A stretch of DNA of 43,756 nt from Anaerolineae bacterium (GCA_016931185.1 JAFGFI010000059.1:1-43756), one strand, 5' to 3'. Counted from the stretch's first letter, positions 7,222-16,654 are shown. Numbers and translations are program-made. The notes: generated by a model from the sequence alone, not told the origin.

Positions 7222-10200
7222 ATGCAACGATGGCGATCTGATCTCATGTTGGCAGGAATATTGTTGCTTTTGCCCATATTGCTATTTGCTCCGGTTGTTC
7301 TTGGGAATAAGACACTTTTGCCGGCAGATATACTCTATGGCTTTCAACCTTACAAAACCGGCGCAGAGTCTTTAGGTGTAACCCTGCCCCACAATGCTTT
7401 ACTTGCCGACCTTATTTTGGAGAATTATCCCTGGAAGCAATTCCTGGTGGATGCTTTAAAAACCTGGTCGTTACCGCTGTGGGATCCCTATTTATTTACC
7501 GGGCATCCATTCCTCGCAAATGGGCAACATAGTGCACTATATCCATTGACGTGGATATTTTTTGTGTTGCCTATCTCACGTGCCTTTGGTGTTTTTATTA
7601 CCCTTCAATTGGGATTGGCCGGCGTTTCGATGTATATTCTAGGGCGCGTAATTGGGGCCGGGCGCCATGGTGGATTTCTAGCAGGAATTGTATTTCAATT
7701 TAGCGGTTTTATGGTAGCTTCAGCAGTGCATCCAATGATTGTAGCGGCCGCTGCGTGGTTGCCATTACTATTAGCCTTCGTCGATCTCACAGTGCGGCGC
7801 GCGCGGTTTCTTGAACAGGATCGCGCTATGTTGCCGTGGGCCTTGTTAGGAGCTGGAGTGCTGGGGATGCAAGTGCTTGCCGGGCATGCCGAAATCACCT
7901 ATTTTGTCTTACTCGTGATAGTTGCCTTTGCTGCGTGGCGGTTGTTGTATACGATGTGTACCCATCCCCGTTCGGTGTGGCTTGCCGAAGTAGGAACGCC
8001 TATGATAGGCATTATGCTCATACTGGTGCTGGGCCTTTCGTTAGGGGCTATACAATTAGTGCCTCTATATGAGATTGTGCGTCAAAGTTTCCGTCAAGGG
8101 GCTGTCAGTCTATCCGATGTACTGGGATGGTCCTATCCTAAACGACGCTTGCTGGCCTTTCTGATCCCTAATTTCTTCGGCAATCCAGCACACCATACAC
8201 TCTGGGATTTTTTTAACCGTCAAACACTCTCCGCAACTGTAGACGCTTATGGCAATTCTATTACCGCTTATGACTGGGGTATCAAGAACTATGTAGAGGG
8301 AGCCGCTTACGTGGGAATTTTACCTCTGTTGTTGACCTTGTTAGCGATTATAAAACCCCCTAATTTTCCAAGTATAAATAATAATTTACAACTCACTCAT
8401 GACAGATTTGGGCTTATTTCGGTGCGAAAGTGGCTGCTACATCCTTATATACCGTTCTTTACTGCGCTTTCGTTGTTTTCCCTGGGATGTATTTTTGGCA
8501 CTCCCCTCTATGCTGTGGTATATGTGCTGCCATTTATCAGCCAATCACACTCCCCCTTTCGGTGGGTATTTCCATTGACGGTGGCTGTTGCTGCGTTGGC
8601 TGGGCTTGGCGCGGCAACGTTAGCAGAATCTCGCAAGTCTCCTGCCTCACAATCTGCAATCCCTAACTCGCAATCCAAATCACATTTCATGTTTCGCGTT
8701 TTACGTCTGTTCATATTTGATACAACGCTCGACTTTGTGAGTATTATCGCTGCCCTGGCTATTTGGAGCGGAGCTTTAATGTTGGGGGGATTATGGGCCT
8801 CCCGTCTACTTTTTGATTACATTGAACCTCTAGTGGAAAAAACTTTCTGGGCATTGGCAAAAGCACCCAATGCATTTCCAGATCACCGTGCTTTTTATGC
8901 CTATCTATTTCCCTGGATACAGATCGCCGGTATATGGATGTTAAGCTCTGGCATTGTATTGCGAGTGTCACGATGTCCGATTTATCTACCGGGAAGACGG
9001 CAAAAACAGACATCCGGCCGGATATCTACTTCTATATTCAGGGGACGGCCAGTATGGGAGTTGTTGGCTATTGGGGTGCTATTGATTGACTTACTAATCT
9101 TTGGTACGGGTTTCAATCCGGCCATCGATCCGAAATTATTAACTTACACTCCCCCTGTGGTGGATTTTTTGCGGGAAGATACATCACTGTGGCGTTTTTC
9201 TACTTTCGATCCCCAAGGTAAAAAGACTATGAATGCCAATACAGGAATGTTTTACGGTTTCCAGGATGTGCGTGGGTATGATAGCCTTTTCACCGCTCAA
9301 TATGCGCGCTATATGGGGTGGATTGAACCCCAGGGAGCATTACCCTATAATCGCATAGCACCCTTTACCCAATTTTCGAGCCTTGATAGCCCGTTGACGG
9401 ACTTGCTTAATGTAAAATATATGATCACTGAGGAAGAAATTCCTTTACCTAAATATAAGTTAGTTTACCAGGATAGTGCTGTGCGGGTTTATGAGAATCT
9501 GGGCGTCACTCCACGCGCGTTCACATTACCGGCCACCGCTACTGTATTGGTTTCAGATACTGCATCATCTTTGAATGGCGCGGCTATGGGAGAAACTGTG
9601 CTACACTACGATCCGCGTTTCTATGCGCTCATTGAGCAAAACGAAGAGGCCTGGATTGGACCGGCGCGTCGCGCGTGGCACGTGCCACTTTATCCTGAAC
9701 CTGCGACACCGGTAGCACAGCCGGTTACCCAGTATACGGCCAACGAGGTGCTGATTTCGGTGACTGTAGATCAACCCTCGTGGTTGATTTTGAGTGATGC
9801 CTATTTTCCAGGGTGGAAAGCATTTGTACGTCCGCCGGGAACTGATGAGGGTGCTGAAACTGAGGTAGCCATTGCACGTGTGGCAGGTAACTTCCGCGGC
9901 GTTTTCCTTGATGAAAGTGCTGTGGTACGTTTCAAATACAGTCCTAATAGTGTTAAGTTCGGCATATTTATTTCCTTCCTTTCCGGTATGATAATGGTTC
10001 TTTTGGCCGTGGTGTGGACTTGGCGACTGCGGCATTGTGGACAGGAAGATACTTCAACCGTCCAGCGATTGGCCAAAAATAGCATCACCCCCATTTTGCT
10101 TACAACCTTTAACCGGATTATAGAGTTTGCATTCGCGGCCTTGATGTTGCGTATTTTAGGCCCTGCTAATGCCGGTGATTATTACCTGGCAGTCAACGTA

Positions 10201-11550
10201 TTCATCTGGTTTGATATTCTCACTAATTTTGGATTGAATACATACCTCACTCGTGAGGTTTCACGCGATCGGGATCAAGCGCGCCGATACTTATTGAACA
10301 CGACCGTGATCCGTTTGGTATTAGGGGGCGTTGCTCTTCCCCTGTTAGCAGGATTTATTTTTGTCCGCCAAACTATCGTTGCTGAGTTAACATTTCCGGC
10401 TTCTGCCCAGGCAATTTGGGCGATAGTGTTATTATATGCAGGTTTGATCCCAAATTCCATTTCTACCGGATTAACAGCGCTATTTTATGCGTATGAAAAA
10501 GCCGAATACCCCGCACTCATCACAACTGTTTCTACGTTGTGCAAAGTGGTGATGCAAACTCTGGTATTATTGGCAGGTTGGGGAATTATCGGGTTAGCAG
10601 CCTCCGCAATTGGTGTGAACTTGATAACATTGGCGATTTTGGGAGTCCTTGCTGCACATCAATTTTCCGCTTTGCGTGAGGCGAGGAATTTCCATTTGCG
10701 CGATGCTTCTGAACGTCTACTACGCCGCGAGATGGTTGCGGAATCCTGGCTGTTAATGGTAAATCATTTCCTGGCAACTCTCTTTTTTAAAGTGGATGTT
10801 TTTATAGTAGAAGCCATCCAGGGAAGTGATGCTTTGGGGCGTTATAGCATCGGTTATAAGCTCTTAGATGCTCTTAACATTGTGCCCGCAATGTTCACGA
10901 TGGCGCTTTTCCCTGTGATTTCGCGCCAAGCGCGCGACGACCGGGAGCGCTTTGTACGTTTTTACCGTTTAGGGATTAAAATTCTCGTGGCATTGGCGTT
11001 GCCAGCGGCCCTACTTACCACGGTGGCCGCGCGTGAAATGGTGTTGGTGTTAGCAGGGCAAGAATATGTGCAAGGAGCAATGTTTGCCTTGCAACTGATG
11101 GCCTGGTCAATGCCCATCGGTTGGGTTAATAGCCTAACACAGTATGTGTTGATCGCGCTGGATCAACAGCGCTATCTTATTCGCGCATATAGCTTTAGCT
11201 TTGTTTTTACCTTAATTGCCAACCTGTTTTTTGTGCCCCGTTTTAATTACCAAGTTTCAGCCCTTTTGCACATCATCTCGGAAATGATCTTGTTGATTTT
11301 CTTTACAATAGGGATTCGTAAAAAACTAGGGGCGGATATGTACATTTATGATGTCCGCTGGCGCGACGTCGTCGGTAAACCTATCCTGGCGATTTTAATT
11401 GCCTCCGGGGTGGTTTTAGCCCTGTGGCCTATCCACCGTTGGGCAGCATTTGTTGGCGCTGTTATCGTGTATCCCTTGGTCGCATGGTATATCGGGGTTC
11501 TCACTCCGGAAGAACGTAAAATTCTGACCCCTCTGTTTCGGAAGTCATAG
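7222..11550 (+). CDS. YfhO-family membrane protein fused to a Wzx-like flippase
   Basis: This 1442-residue protein joins two membrane proteins. Residues 1 to about 935 form a YfhO-like GT-C-type protein: many membrane segments, NVKYMITEEE in the extracellular part, and the family signature around DAYFPGWKAFVRPPG followed by FRGVFLDESAVVRFKYSP and a closing membrane helix. YfhO proteins are linked to glycosylation of surface polymers. Residues about 950-1442 are a MOP-superfamily polysaccharide flippase: NSITPILLTTFNRIIEFAFA, LRILGPANAGDYYLAVN, and about a dozen hydrophobic segments. The ATG at 7222 has AGGAGA upstream. The reading frame is continuous. The expected role is a coupled transfer and export step for a lipid-linked glycan, but this is inference. 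A low-complexity insert at residues about 470-490 is described under findings. A hairpin terminator follows. Confidence 0.85.
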   Translation: MQRWRSDLMLAGILLLLPILLFAPVVLGNKTLLPADILYGFQPYKTGAESLGVTLPHNALLADLILENYPWKQFLVDALKTWSLPLWDPYLFTGHPFLANGQHSALYPLTWIFFVLPISRAFGVFITLQLGLAGVSMYILGRVIGAGRHGGFLAGIVFQFSGFMVASAVHPMIVAAAAWLPLLLAFVDLTVRRARFLEQDRAMLPWALLGAGVLGMQVLAGHAEITYFVLLVIVAFAAWRLLYTMCTHPRSVWLAEVGTPMIGIMLILVLGLSLGAIQLVPLYEIVRQSFRQGAVSLSDVLGWSYPKRRLLAFLIPNFFGNPAHHTLWDFFNRQTLSATVDAYGNSITAYDWGIKNYVEGAAYVGILPLLLTLLAIIKPPNFPSINNNLQLTHDRFGLISVRKWLLHPYIPFFTALSLFSLGCIFGTPLYAVVYVLPFISQSHSPFRWVFPLTVAVAALAGLGAATLAESRKSPASQSAIPNSQSKSHFMFRVLRLFIFDTTLDFVSIIAALAIWSGALMLGGLWASRLLFDYIEPLVEKTFWALAKAPNAFPDHRAFYAYLFPWIQIAGIWMLSSGIVLRVSRCPIYLPGRRQKQTSGRISTSIFRGRPVWELLAIGVLLIDLLIFGTGFNPAIDPKLLTYTPPVVDFLREDTSLWRFSTFDPQGKKTMNANTGMFYGFQDVRGYDSLFTAQYARYMGWIEPQGALPYNRIAPFTQFSSLDSPLTDLLNVKYMITEEEIPLPKYKLVYQDSAVRVYENLGVTPRAFTLPATATVLVSDTASSLNGAAMGETVLHYDPRFYALIEQNEEAWIGPARRAWHVPLYPEPATPVAQPVTQYTANEVLISVTVDQPSWLILSDAYFPGWKAFVRPPGTDEGAETEVAIARVAGNFRGVFLDESAVVRFKYSPNSVKFGIFISFLSGMIMVLLAVVWTWRLRHCGQEDTSTVQRLAKNSITPILLTTFNRIIEFAFAALMLRILGPANAGDYYLAVNVFIWFDILTNFGLNTYLTREVSRDRDQARRYLLNTTVIRLVLGGVALPLLAGFIFVRQTIVAELTFPASAQAIWAIVLLYAGLIPNSISTGLTALFYAYEKAEYPALITTVSTLCKVVMQTLVLLAGWGIIGLAASAIGVNLITLAILGVLAAHQFSALREARNFHLRDASERLLRREMVAESWLLMVNHFLATLFFKVDVFIVEAIQGSDALGRYSIGYKLLDALNIVPAMFTMALFPVISRQARDDRERFVRFYRLGIKILVALALPAALLTTVAAREMVLVLAGQEYVQGAMFALQLMAWSMPIGWVNSLTQYVLIALDQQRYLIRAYSFSFVFTLIANLFFVPRFNYQVSALLHIISEMILLIFFTIGIRKKLGADMYIYDVRWRDVVGKPILAILIASGVVLALWPIHRWAAFVGAVIVYPLVAWYIGVLTPEERKILTPLFRKS

Positions 11551-11576
11551 AATCGAGTGTGAAGCATAAGAAGTTG

Positions 11577-11602
11577 AAAAATCGGATAGGATTCCGATTT
11601 TT
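11577..11602 (+). terminator. Rho-independent terminator after the YfhO/flippase gene
   Basis: AAAAATCGGA (11577-11586) pairs perfectly with TCCGATTTTT (11593-11602) around a 6-nt loop. The T-run is part of the stem, and the matching A-run makes it potentially bidirectional. Confidence 0.75.
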
Positions 11603-11624
11603 AAATCACGGTGCTTATATATGG

Positions 11625-11652
11625 TTGTTTCCCTTGATGCCGCAGGTATAAT
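11625..11652 (+). promoter_or_regulatory. Candidate promoter of the coiled-coil gene
   Basis: TTGTTT at 11625-11630, a 16-nt spacer and a perfect TATAAT at 11647-11652. It lies between the preceding terminator and the gene starting at 11795. Confidence 0.45.
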
Positions 11653-11691
11653 AATCAAGTAAACATGATAAAATATCTTAGAAAACTTCTT

Positions 11692-11712
11692 GGTCAACCT
11701 TTAGGTTAACCT
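11692..11712. promoter_or_regulatory. Inverted repeat, possible operator
   Basis: GGTCAACC (11693-11700) and GGTTAACC (11705-11712) are near-palindromic half-sites with one mismatch, separated by TTTA. They lie about 40 nt after the -10 element and 80 nt before the coiled-coil start. No regulator is implied by the sequence. Confidence 0.3.
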
Positions 11713-11794
11713 GGCCGGTCGTTGCCCTAAGTAGTAAAAATATAGTTTCTTAGCGCGCTTTCACAGAATTAAAATATGAAACAGGAGTAAAAGT

Positions 11795-13006
11795 ATGGAG
11801 TCCTCCCAAGTTGAACAAATGATACGCTGGCTGGATGAAGAGCGCAAGCGTGATAAAGCGATGGTACTCGCCTTGCAGGAGCGCATTGAACAGCAAATGC
11901 AAGTTATTGAAGCGCAAGCTGTCGAAATAGAAAACCTGCATCATGATATTGCTAATCTGCGAACTGATCTTCGTCGCACGGATGACTATCCTGAAATGGT
12001 GCAAAAGACGCATCGTGACCTCAGCACGACTATTGATGATTTTAAGGAAACGATACGCCGTCAAAAAGCTGAGGGGGATAAATTACGCCGTGCTGAAATT
12101 GAATTGCTTAACGAGTTGATTGGTGATCTCGATCAAAAGATACGTCCTTTCTCCCGTTATGAGGAAATGTTGCGCGCGCGAGAAGCGGGAGAATATCGGA
12201 TTCAGACACAACTACAACAACTCACCAATGAGTTAGCGGATCTGGGCAAGCGTACTGAAGATCGCCTTCAATCCATTGTTTATATCGAAGAGCAAAGGCG
12301 GGCAGATACACGCCGCATTACGGCTGTTGAAGGGGAAGTTCCTCCTCTGCGCCAATCTATGGATGAATTGGCAGTGAAGTTTGTGCGTCTAGAGGATAGT
12401 ATCCGCAAAATTCCGGCGCGTGTGGATGAGGCAATTCAGGTAGCCAAATCTTACGACCCACGCATCGAGGAGTTACGCGTTGCCGATTTTCAGCGTGAGC
12501 AACGGATGAAACAGTATGCCGATCAGGCTGAGCGGGTAAATGAGGAAGTAACCCGGCTGGTGGAGCAGACGCAGCGTTATGCTTTGCTGTACAATCAAAA
12601 CAAGCAAGCCCTGGACGCGATGGAGGCGTTCCAGGTACGGATTGAGAAGCGACAAAATGAGATGGCCGAGATGCAGCGTATTGCTGAAGAACGGTTGCGA
12701 CGGCAATGGGAAGAATGGCAAGCAGTCTTTGCACGGGATTGGCAGAAACGACTGGTATCCGAGGAAGATCGCTGGCGGCGACAGGATTTGGCCAATCAAC
12801 GTGCTACAGAGCACTTTGCCAGTGTCGATGAGCAGGTCGAATTGTTTTATCGTGAATTGGTTGCTTTATGGGAAGAAATGCTGGCAGCCCTGGAGCGTTG
12901 GAATAAATCAATGCGAGAAGCATTCCCACCGCATCATGTAGTGCCCACACAACGTCTTAAGGATTTGCGTCGCTTTGCGGAAGAAAAACACAAAGAGCTT
13001 CTATAA
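11795..13006 (+). CDS. Long coiled-coil protein of unknown function
   Basis: The 403-residue, highly charged product is almost entirely alpha-helical heptad-like sequence with no signal peptide, membrane segment or recognisable catalytic motif. The strongest coiled-coil stretches are about residues 5-75 (MIRWLDEERKRDKAMVLALQ and on), 85-165, and 240-330, which is rich in Arg, Glu and Gln. The last 60 residues (YRELVALWEEMLAALERWNK, then PPHHVVPTQRLKDLRRFAEE) may form a small distinct tail. AGGAG lies before ATG 11795. It has its own likely promoter and a strong terminator, so it is probably monocistronic. SMC-like, cytoskeletal or scaffold roles are possible, but no ATPase head is present and I do not assign a function. 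Confidence 0.8.
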   Translation: MESSQVEQMIRWLDEERKRDKAMVLALQERIEQQMQVIEAQAVEIENLHHDIANLRTDLRRTDDYPEMVQKTHRDLSTTIDDFKETIRRQKAEGDKLRRAEIELLNELIGDLDQKIRPFSRYEEMLRAREAGEYRIQTQLQQLTNELADLGKRTEDRLQSIVYIEEQRRADTRRITAVEGEVPPLRQSMDELAVKFVRLEDSIRKIPARVDEAIQVAKSYDPRIEELRVADFQREQRMKQYADQAERVNEEVTRLVEQTQRYALLYNQNKQALDAMEAFQVRIEKRQNEMAEMQRIAEERLRRQWEEWQAVFARDWQKRLVSEEDRWRRQDLANQRATEHFASVDEQVELFYRELVALWEEMLAALERWNKSMREAFPPHHVVPTQRLKDLRRFAEEKHKELL

Positions 13007-13058
13007 ACAGTAATGAATAATAAGAGATCAAGATAAAGAATAAATAAAAAGCTACACG

Positions 13059-13097
13059 CAGAGAGCCAAGAGGTGATTTTCTTGACTCTCTGTTTTT
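13059..13097. terminator. Bidirectional terminator between convergent genes
   Basis: CAGAGAGCCAAGA (13059-13071) pairs with TCTTGACTCTCTG (13080-13092) with one mismatch. TTTTT follows on the plus strand, and AAAAA at 13046-13050 serves the minus strand. It sits between the coiled-coil gene (plus) and the amidohydrolase gene (minus). Confidence 0.8.
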
Positions 13098-13098
13098 A

Positions 13099-14688
13099 TT
13101 ATTCACGCGCAACTATAGCTACTTTCATCCATTTCCCTCCCACCATTGTTCTCTGAACATGCGTCGCTAACAGCGACTCAGAGGGAAGTTCGAAGATATT
13201 TCGATCCAGTACGATCAGGTCGGCATAGTATCCGGGTAGAAGCATCCCCAATCGCTTTTCTTGGGCGGCGGCATAAGCTGCCCCCCAAGTAAACCCACGA
13301 ATGCTTTCTGTGAGCGTTAAACGTTGTTCTGGATGCCATCCCTCTATACCAGGTTGCCCTGTTTCACTGCGCCGGGTAACGGCCGCGTAAAGACCGGGGA
13401 ATGGATCGATGCGTTCAATAGGAGCATCGGAGCCAAAGGCTAATACTGCACCGGCATCCTGTATAGAGCGCCAGGCATAGGCATACGTTGTGCGCGCGCC
13501 CCAGTAGCGATCGGCCATTTCCTGATCATGTATGGCATGAACTGGTTGCATAGAAGCAACAATACCCATTTGCCCCAACCGCCGCTGATCTTCTGGGGTG
13601 ATGAGTTGAACATGTTCGATACGGTGACGATAAGGGGTTTTGTTAGCCTGTTCAGCTTCCATCGCATCCAGAACTATACGGTTAGCCTGATCTCCTATCG
13701 CGTGAATTGCAAGAGCCAGTCCTCCATCCAGCGCGCGGCGCACAGTATGCCGTAAATTTTCTGGCTCCATAGTCAGAATTCCCACATTATCAGGTTCACC
13801 TTCGTAAGGCGCTAACATTGCCCCGGTCCGTGCCCCGAGTGCTCCATCGGCGTAGAGTTTTAATCCGCCAAAGCGCAATTGGTCATCACCAAGTCCGGTA
13901 CGTAATCCAGCATCCAAAACAGCATCTAGTACTTCCAGTGATACATATTTGACCACACGTATGCGCAGCCGCCCCTCCTGGTGAAGTGTTTGCAAAGCGG
14001 CGAAGGACAGCCCCCCATCTACATCGTGAACACCGGTCAATCCCAGGGCCAACATTAGATCTTGAGCACGATCCATGGCCTCAACCACTTCAGGAAGTGT
14101 AGGAGGCGGCGCAACATCGCGCACCAGGTGCGTCGCGCGTTCAAAGAATAGCCCGTTTGGAACACCATGTGTGTTACGTCCAATCTTCCCATAGGGAGGA
14201 TCAGAAAGTTCCGTCGTAATATTAGCAACCCGCATTGCAGCGGAATTAGCCACCACCGCGTGTCCGTTTTTGGCACTCAAAAGCACGGGATGTTGTGGGC
14301 TAACACGATCCAACTCTGCCGCTGTAGGAAACGAGGTGTCTTCCCAGATATTTTGATCCCATCCCCGCCCGGTAATCCATTTTCCCGGCGGCAATGCTTG
14401 CGCCCGCGCGGCAATAGCATTAAGCATTTCCTGGCGGGAACAGCCGAGTAGATCCAAAAGCGATAGGCCCAGTGCATACCACATAAAGTGGATGTGTGCA
14501 TCCATAAGGCCTGGCAACACCGTCGCACCGTTGAGATCTTCGACAATAGCATCTGGATGCGTGGCCCAAGCCCGGGCTTGTTGGTCAAGGGCCACAACTT
14601 TATCTCCTACCAAGGCTAAAGTATGCGCCCAGGGATGATGGTCATTACCCGTATAGATGTGCGCATTCTGCAAAATAGTTATGTTCAT
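13099..14688 (-). CDS. Amidohydrolase of the YtcJ / amidohydrolase-3 family
   Basis: The 529-residue metal-dependent hydrolase belongs to the amidohydrolase superfamily. Visible motifs are LPGLMDAHIHF (metal His pair, about residues 60-68), DGALGARTGAML with the preceding GGLKLYA (the position of the metal-bridging Lys), AIHAIGDQANRIVLDAMEA, HRIEHVQLI, and FGSDAPIERIDPFPGLYAAV with the catalytic Asp. YtcJ/AepA-type enzymes act on amides, such as N-substituted formamides, but substrates vary widely. There is no signal peptide. The start region reads GTG-ATG-ATG. I chose the second ATG (14686-14688) because AGGAG is then 6 nt away. It follows the VTT gene with about 30 nt between and ends at a bidirectional terminator. 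Confidence 0.88.
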   Translation of the reverse strand: MNITILQNAHIYTGNDHHPWAHTLALVGDKVVALDQQARAWATHPDAIVEDLNGATVLPGLMDAHIHFMWYALGLSLLDLLGCSRQEMLNAIAARAQALPPGKWITGRGWDQNIWEDTSFPTAAELDRVSPQHPVLLSAKNGHAVVANSAAMRVANITTELSDPPYGKIGRNTHGVPNGLFFERATHLVRDVAPPPTLPEVVEAMDRAQDLMLALGLTGVHDVDGGLSFAALQTLHQEGRLRIRVVKYVSLEVLDAVLDAGLRTGLGDDQLRFGGLKLYADGALGARTGAMLAPYEGEPDNVGILTMEPENLRHTVRRALDGGLALAIHAIGDQANRIVLDAMEAEQANKTPYRHRIEHVQLITPEDQRRLGQMGIVASMQPVHAIHDQEMADRYWGARTTYAYAWRSIQDAGAVLAFGSDAPIERIDPFPGLYAAVTRRSETGQPGIEGWHPEQRLTLTESIRGFTWGAAYAAAQEKRLGMLLPGYYADLIVLDRNIFELPSESLLATHVQRTMVGGKWMKVAIVARE

Positions 14689-14717
14689 CATCACTCCTAG
14701 CCTCTACTCCTTCGTAT

Positions 14718-15311
14718 CTACTCAATACCTAACAAGTTCGCCATCCATCCGATTCCATAAAAACCGGCCCAAGCTGCAACAATGGCTTTGATGGTCTTAC
14801 CAGCCCAGGTGGCCAGCATAAAACGCCATAAGGGATATCCTACGATACCCCCTGCCATTGCGGCCAGGTCGAAAAAGGGAACAGGGAATAGAGACAGCAC
14901 GAAAATTGTCAGATCACCATTATGAGACATCCAGGTTTTCAGTTGTTTGTATAGTTTGGAATTTTCAACTTCTTCCTCAACTGCATAACCGGCCACGTAA
15001 CCTGTGATTTCTCCCAGCGCATCTCCGACGCCCGCGCTTAAACCCAAGAGCCAGGGATTCAGCAATGCTCCCATCGTAAACGTGAATGCCAGATGAGGAA
15101 TGGGCAGTAGCACGGTAGAACTACCGATCCACGCCATTAAAAAGACTCCCATATACCCCATTGCCTGGAACCGTTCAATACTCAGCCTATCACGATTAAG
15201 GGCGATAGCAATCGTGGAACCTATAATAAATACCGCGATAGCGATTTGCAGGATGCGGCGTTTGAGAGTATGTGCCGGATTTTTATATCCGCTGTCTTCT
15301 TGGGTTTTCAT
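14718..15311 (-). CDS. VTT-domain (SNARE-associated, DedA/YqaA-like) membrane protein
   Basis: The 197-residue integral membrane protein has about five hydrophobic segments, starting with RILQIAIAVFIIGSTIAIAL at about 19-38. Family motifs are GDALGEITGYVAGYAVEEE (about 95-113) and LFPVPFFDLAAMAGGIVGYP (about 140-160), the re-entrant-loop signatures of VTT/DedA proteins, which are linked to lipid scrambling or transport. Its ATG overlaps the stop of the upstream nucleotide-sugar dehydrogenase gene (TAATG at 15310-15314), indicating translational coupling. The substrate cannot be told from sequence. A role in lipid-linked sugar handling is possible from context only. Confidence 0.85.
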   Translation of the reverse strand: MKTQEDSGYKNPAHTLKRRILQIAIAVFIIGSTIAIALNRDRLSIERFQAMGYMGVFLMAWIGSSTVLLPIPHLAFTFTMGALLNPWLLGLSAGVGDALGEITGYVAGYAVEEEVENSKLYKQLKTWMSHNGDLTIFVLSLFPVPFFDLAAMAGGIVGYPLWRFMLATWAGKTIKAIVAAWAGFYGIGWMANLLGIE

Positions 15312-16654
15312 TAGGGTAATGGCGCGCCTAATCGAAGGATTTGAGCAGTACCTATCAGTTTTTTCGTTACATTACAACTATCTACCACCAGGGCCGTCTG
15401 TGTAAGTAGTTTGCAATAATCCACATTATGATGCCCGGTCACAATGACAACAACGTCGGTCTCTGCGAGTACATCATCTGTAAGTGCAACCGAAGTTAGC
15501 ATTATTTGCTCGCTGTGGAAGACATTCCCTCCGACACGAAAAGTTGGAACGAAAGGATCATGATAATGCACCTCTGCACCACGGCGCAGGAGTAATTCAA
15601 TAATACGCTCAGCAGGAGAATTGCGCGCGTCGCTAATGTCCGGCTTGAAGGCAACGCCCAAAACCAGCACACGCGCGCTGTGGAGGGGTTTACCCAGGGA
15701 ACTCAACCCTTGCGCGACTAATTCAACAACATGATACGGCATTGCCTCGTTGGTTTCCGCCGCCAATTCAATGAAACGGGTGTAGAAGTCATATTCGCGA
15801 GCCTTCCACAATAAATAATAAGGATCGATAGGAATACAATGCCCACCGACGCCCGGCCCAGGATGAAAGGGCATGAAGCCGAAAGGTTTGGTTTTAGCAG
15901 CATCAACGACTTCCCAAATATCAATGCTCATCCGCTCTGCAAGTTGTGCCATCTCATTGACCAGGGCAATATTCACGGAGCGAAAAGTGTTCTCCAGTAG
16001 CTTGGTCATTTCTGCTGCTGCCGGGGAACTAACTTCGTATACTGGCGCGCCCATCTGTCTTAATAAAGCTGCCGCCACGGTGGTGGCTTCATAAGTTAGT
16101 CCCCCCACGACTTTGGGTGTGTTATATGCGCTCCATTGGGGATTGCCGGGGTCAATGCGTTCTGGCGAAAAAGCCAGGTAAAAATCACGCCCGGCTTTGA
16201 GGCCGCTTTCTCGTTCTAGGATAGGTTGGACAATCTCGGTAGTTGTACCGGGGTAAGTGGTGGATTGTAGGACAATGAGTTGCTGAGGTTGCAGTCGGGG
16301 GGCGATCCCTTCAGTAGCGGAAACGATAAAGCTCAAATCTGGTGTGCGCTGAATAGTATAAGGGGTAGGGACACAAATAAAAATAGCATCACACGCGCGC
16401 ACTATGTCATAATCAGTGGTGACACGCAAACGACCCGATTGAAGATATGGTATAAGTTCTTCATCTTTCACATCCTCAATGTAGCTGTGCCCGGAATTGA
16501 GAATAGCAACTTTTTCTTCACTGATCTCCAGACCCACTGTAGGAAACTCGGCTTTAGCAAAAGCTAATGCAAGGGGCAGCCCCACATAACCCAATCCAAT
16601 GACGGCAACCTGGGCCGTGCGATGTGTAATTTTATCTGATAGTGACGTATTCAT
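15311..16654 (-). CDS. Nucleotide-sugar dehydrogenase (UDP-GlcNAc/ManNAc 6-dehydrogenase type)
   Basis: The 447-residue enzyme oxidises the C6 hydroxyl of a UDP-sugar to a carboxylate using two NAD. It has the N-terminal Rossmann motif VAVIGLGYVGLPLALAFA (about 16-33), FICVPTP, STTYPGTT, FSPERIDPGN, and the active-site GVGGHCIPIDPYYL with catalytic Cys273. The C-terminal part has VLGVAFKPDISDARNSPA and HYHDPFVP. ERIDPGN and GGHCIPIDP favour the WecC/WbpA-like group over UDP-glucose dehydrogenase, but exact specificity is not certain. GGAGG lies before the ATG. It supplies uronic-type sugars for surface polysaccharides, consistent with the flippase fusion elsewhere in the window. It is coupled to the VTT gene downstream. 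Confidence 0.9.
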   Translation of the reverse strand: MNTSLSDKITHRTAQVAVIGLGYVGLPLALAFAKAEFPTVGLEISEEKVAILNSGHSYIEDVKDEELIPYLQSGRLRVTTDYDIVRACDAIFICVPTPYTIQRTPDLSFIVSATEGIAPRLQPQQLIVLQSTTYPGTTTEIVQPILERESGLKAGRDFYLAFSPERIDPGNPQWSAYNTPKVVGGLTYEATTVAAALLRQMGAPVYEVSSPAAAEMTKLLENTFRSVNIALVNEMAQLAERMSIDIWEVVDAAKTKPFGFMPFHPGPGVGGHCIPIDPYYLLWKAREYDFYTRFIELAAETNEAMPYHVVELVAQGLSSLGKPLHSARVLVLGVAFKPDISDARNSPAERIIELLLRRGAEVHYHDPFVPTFRVGGNVFHSEQIMLTSVALTDDVLAETDVVVIVTGHHNVDYCKLLTQTALVVDSCNVTKKLIGTAQILRLGAPLP

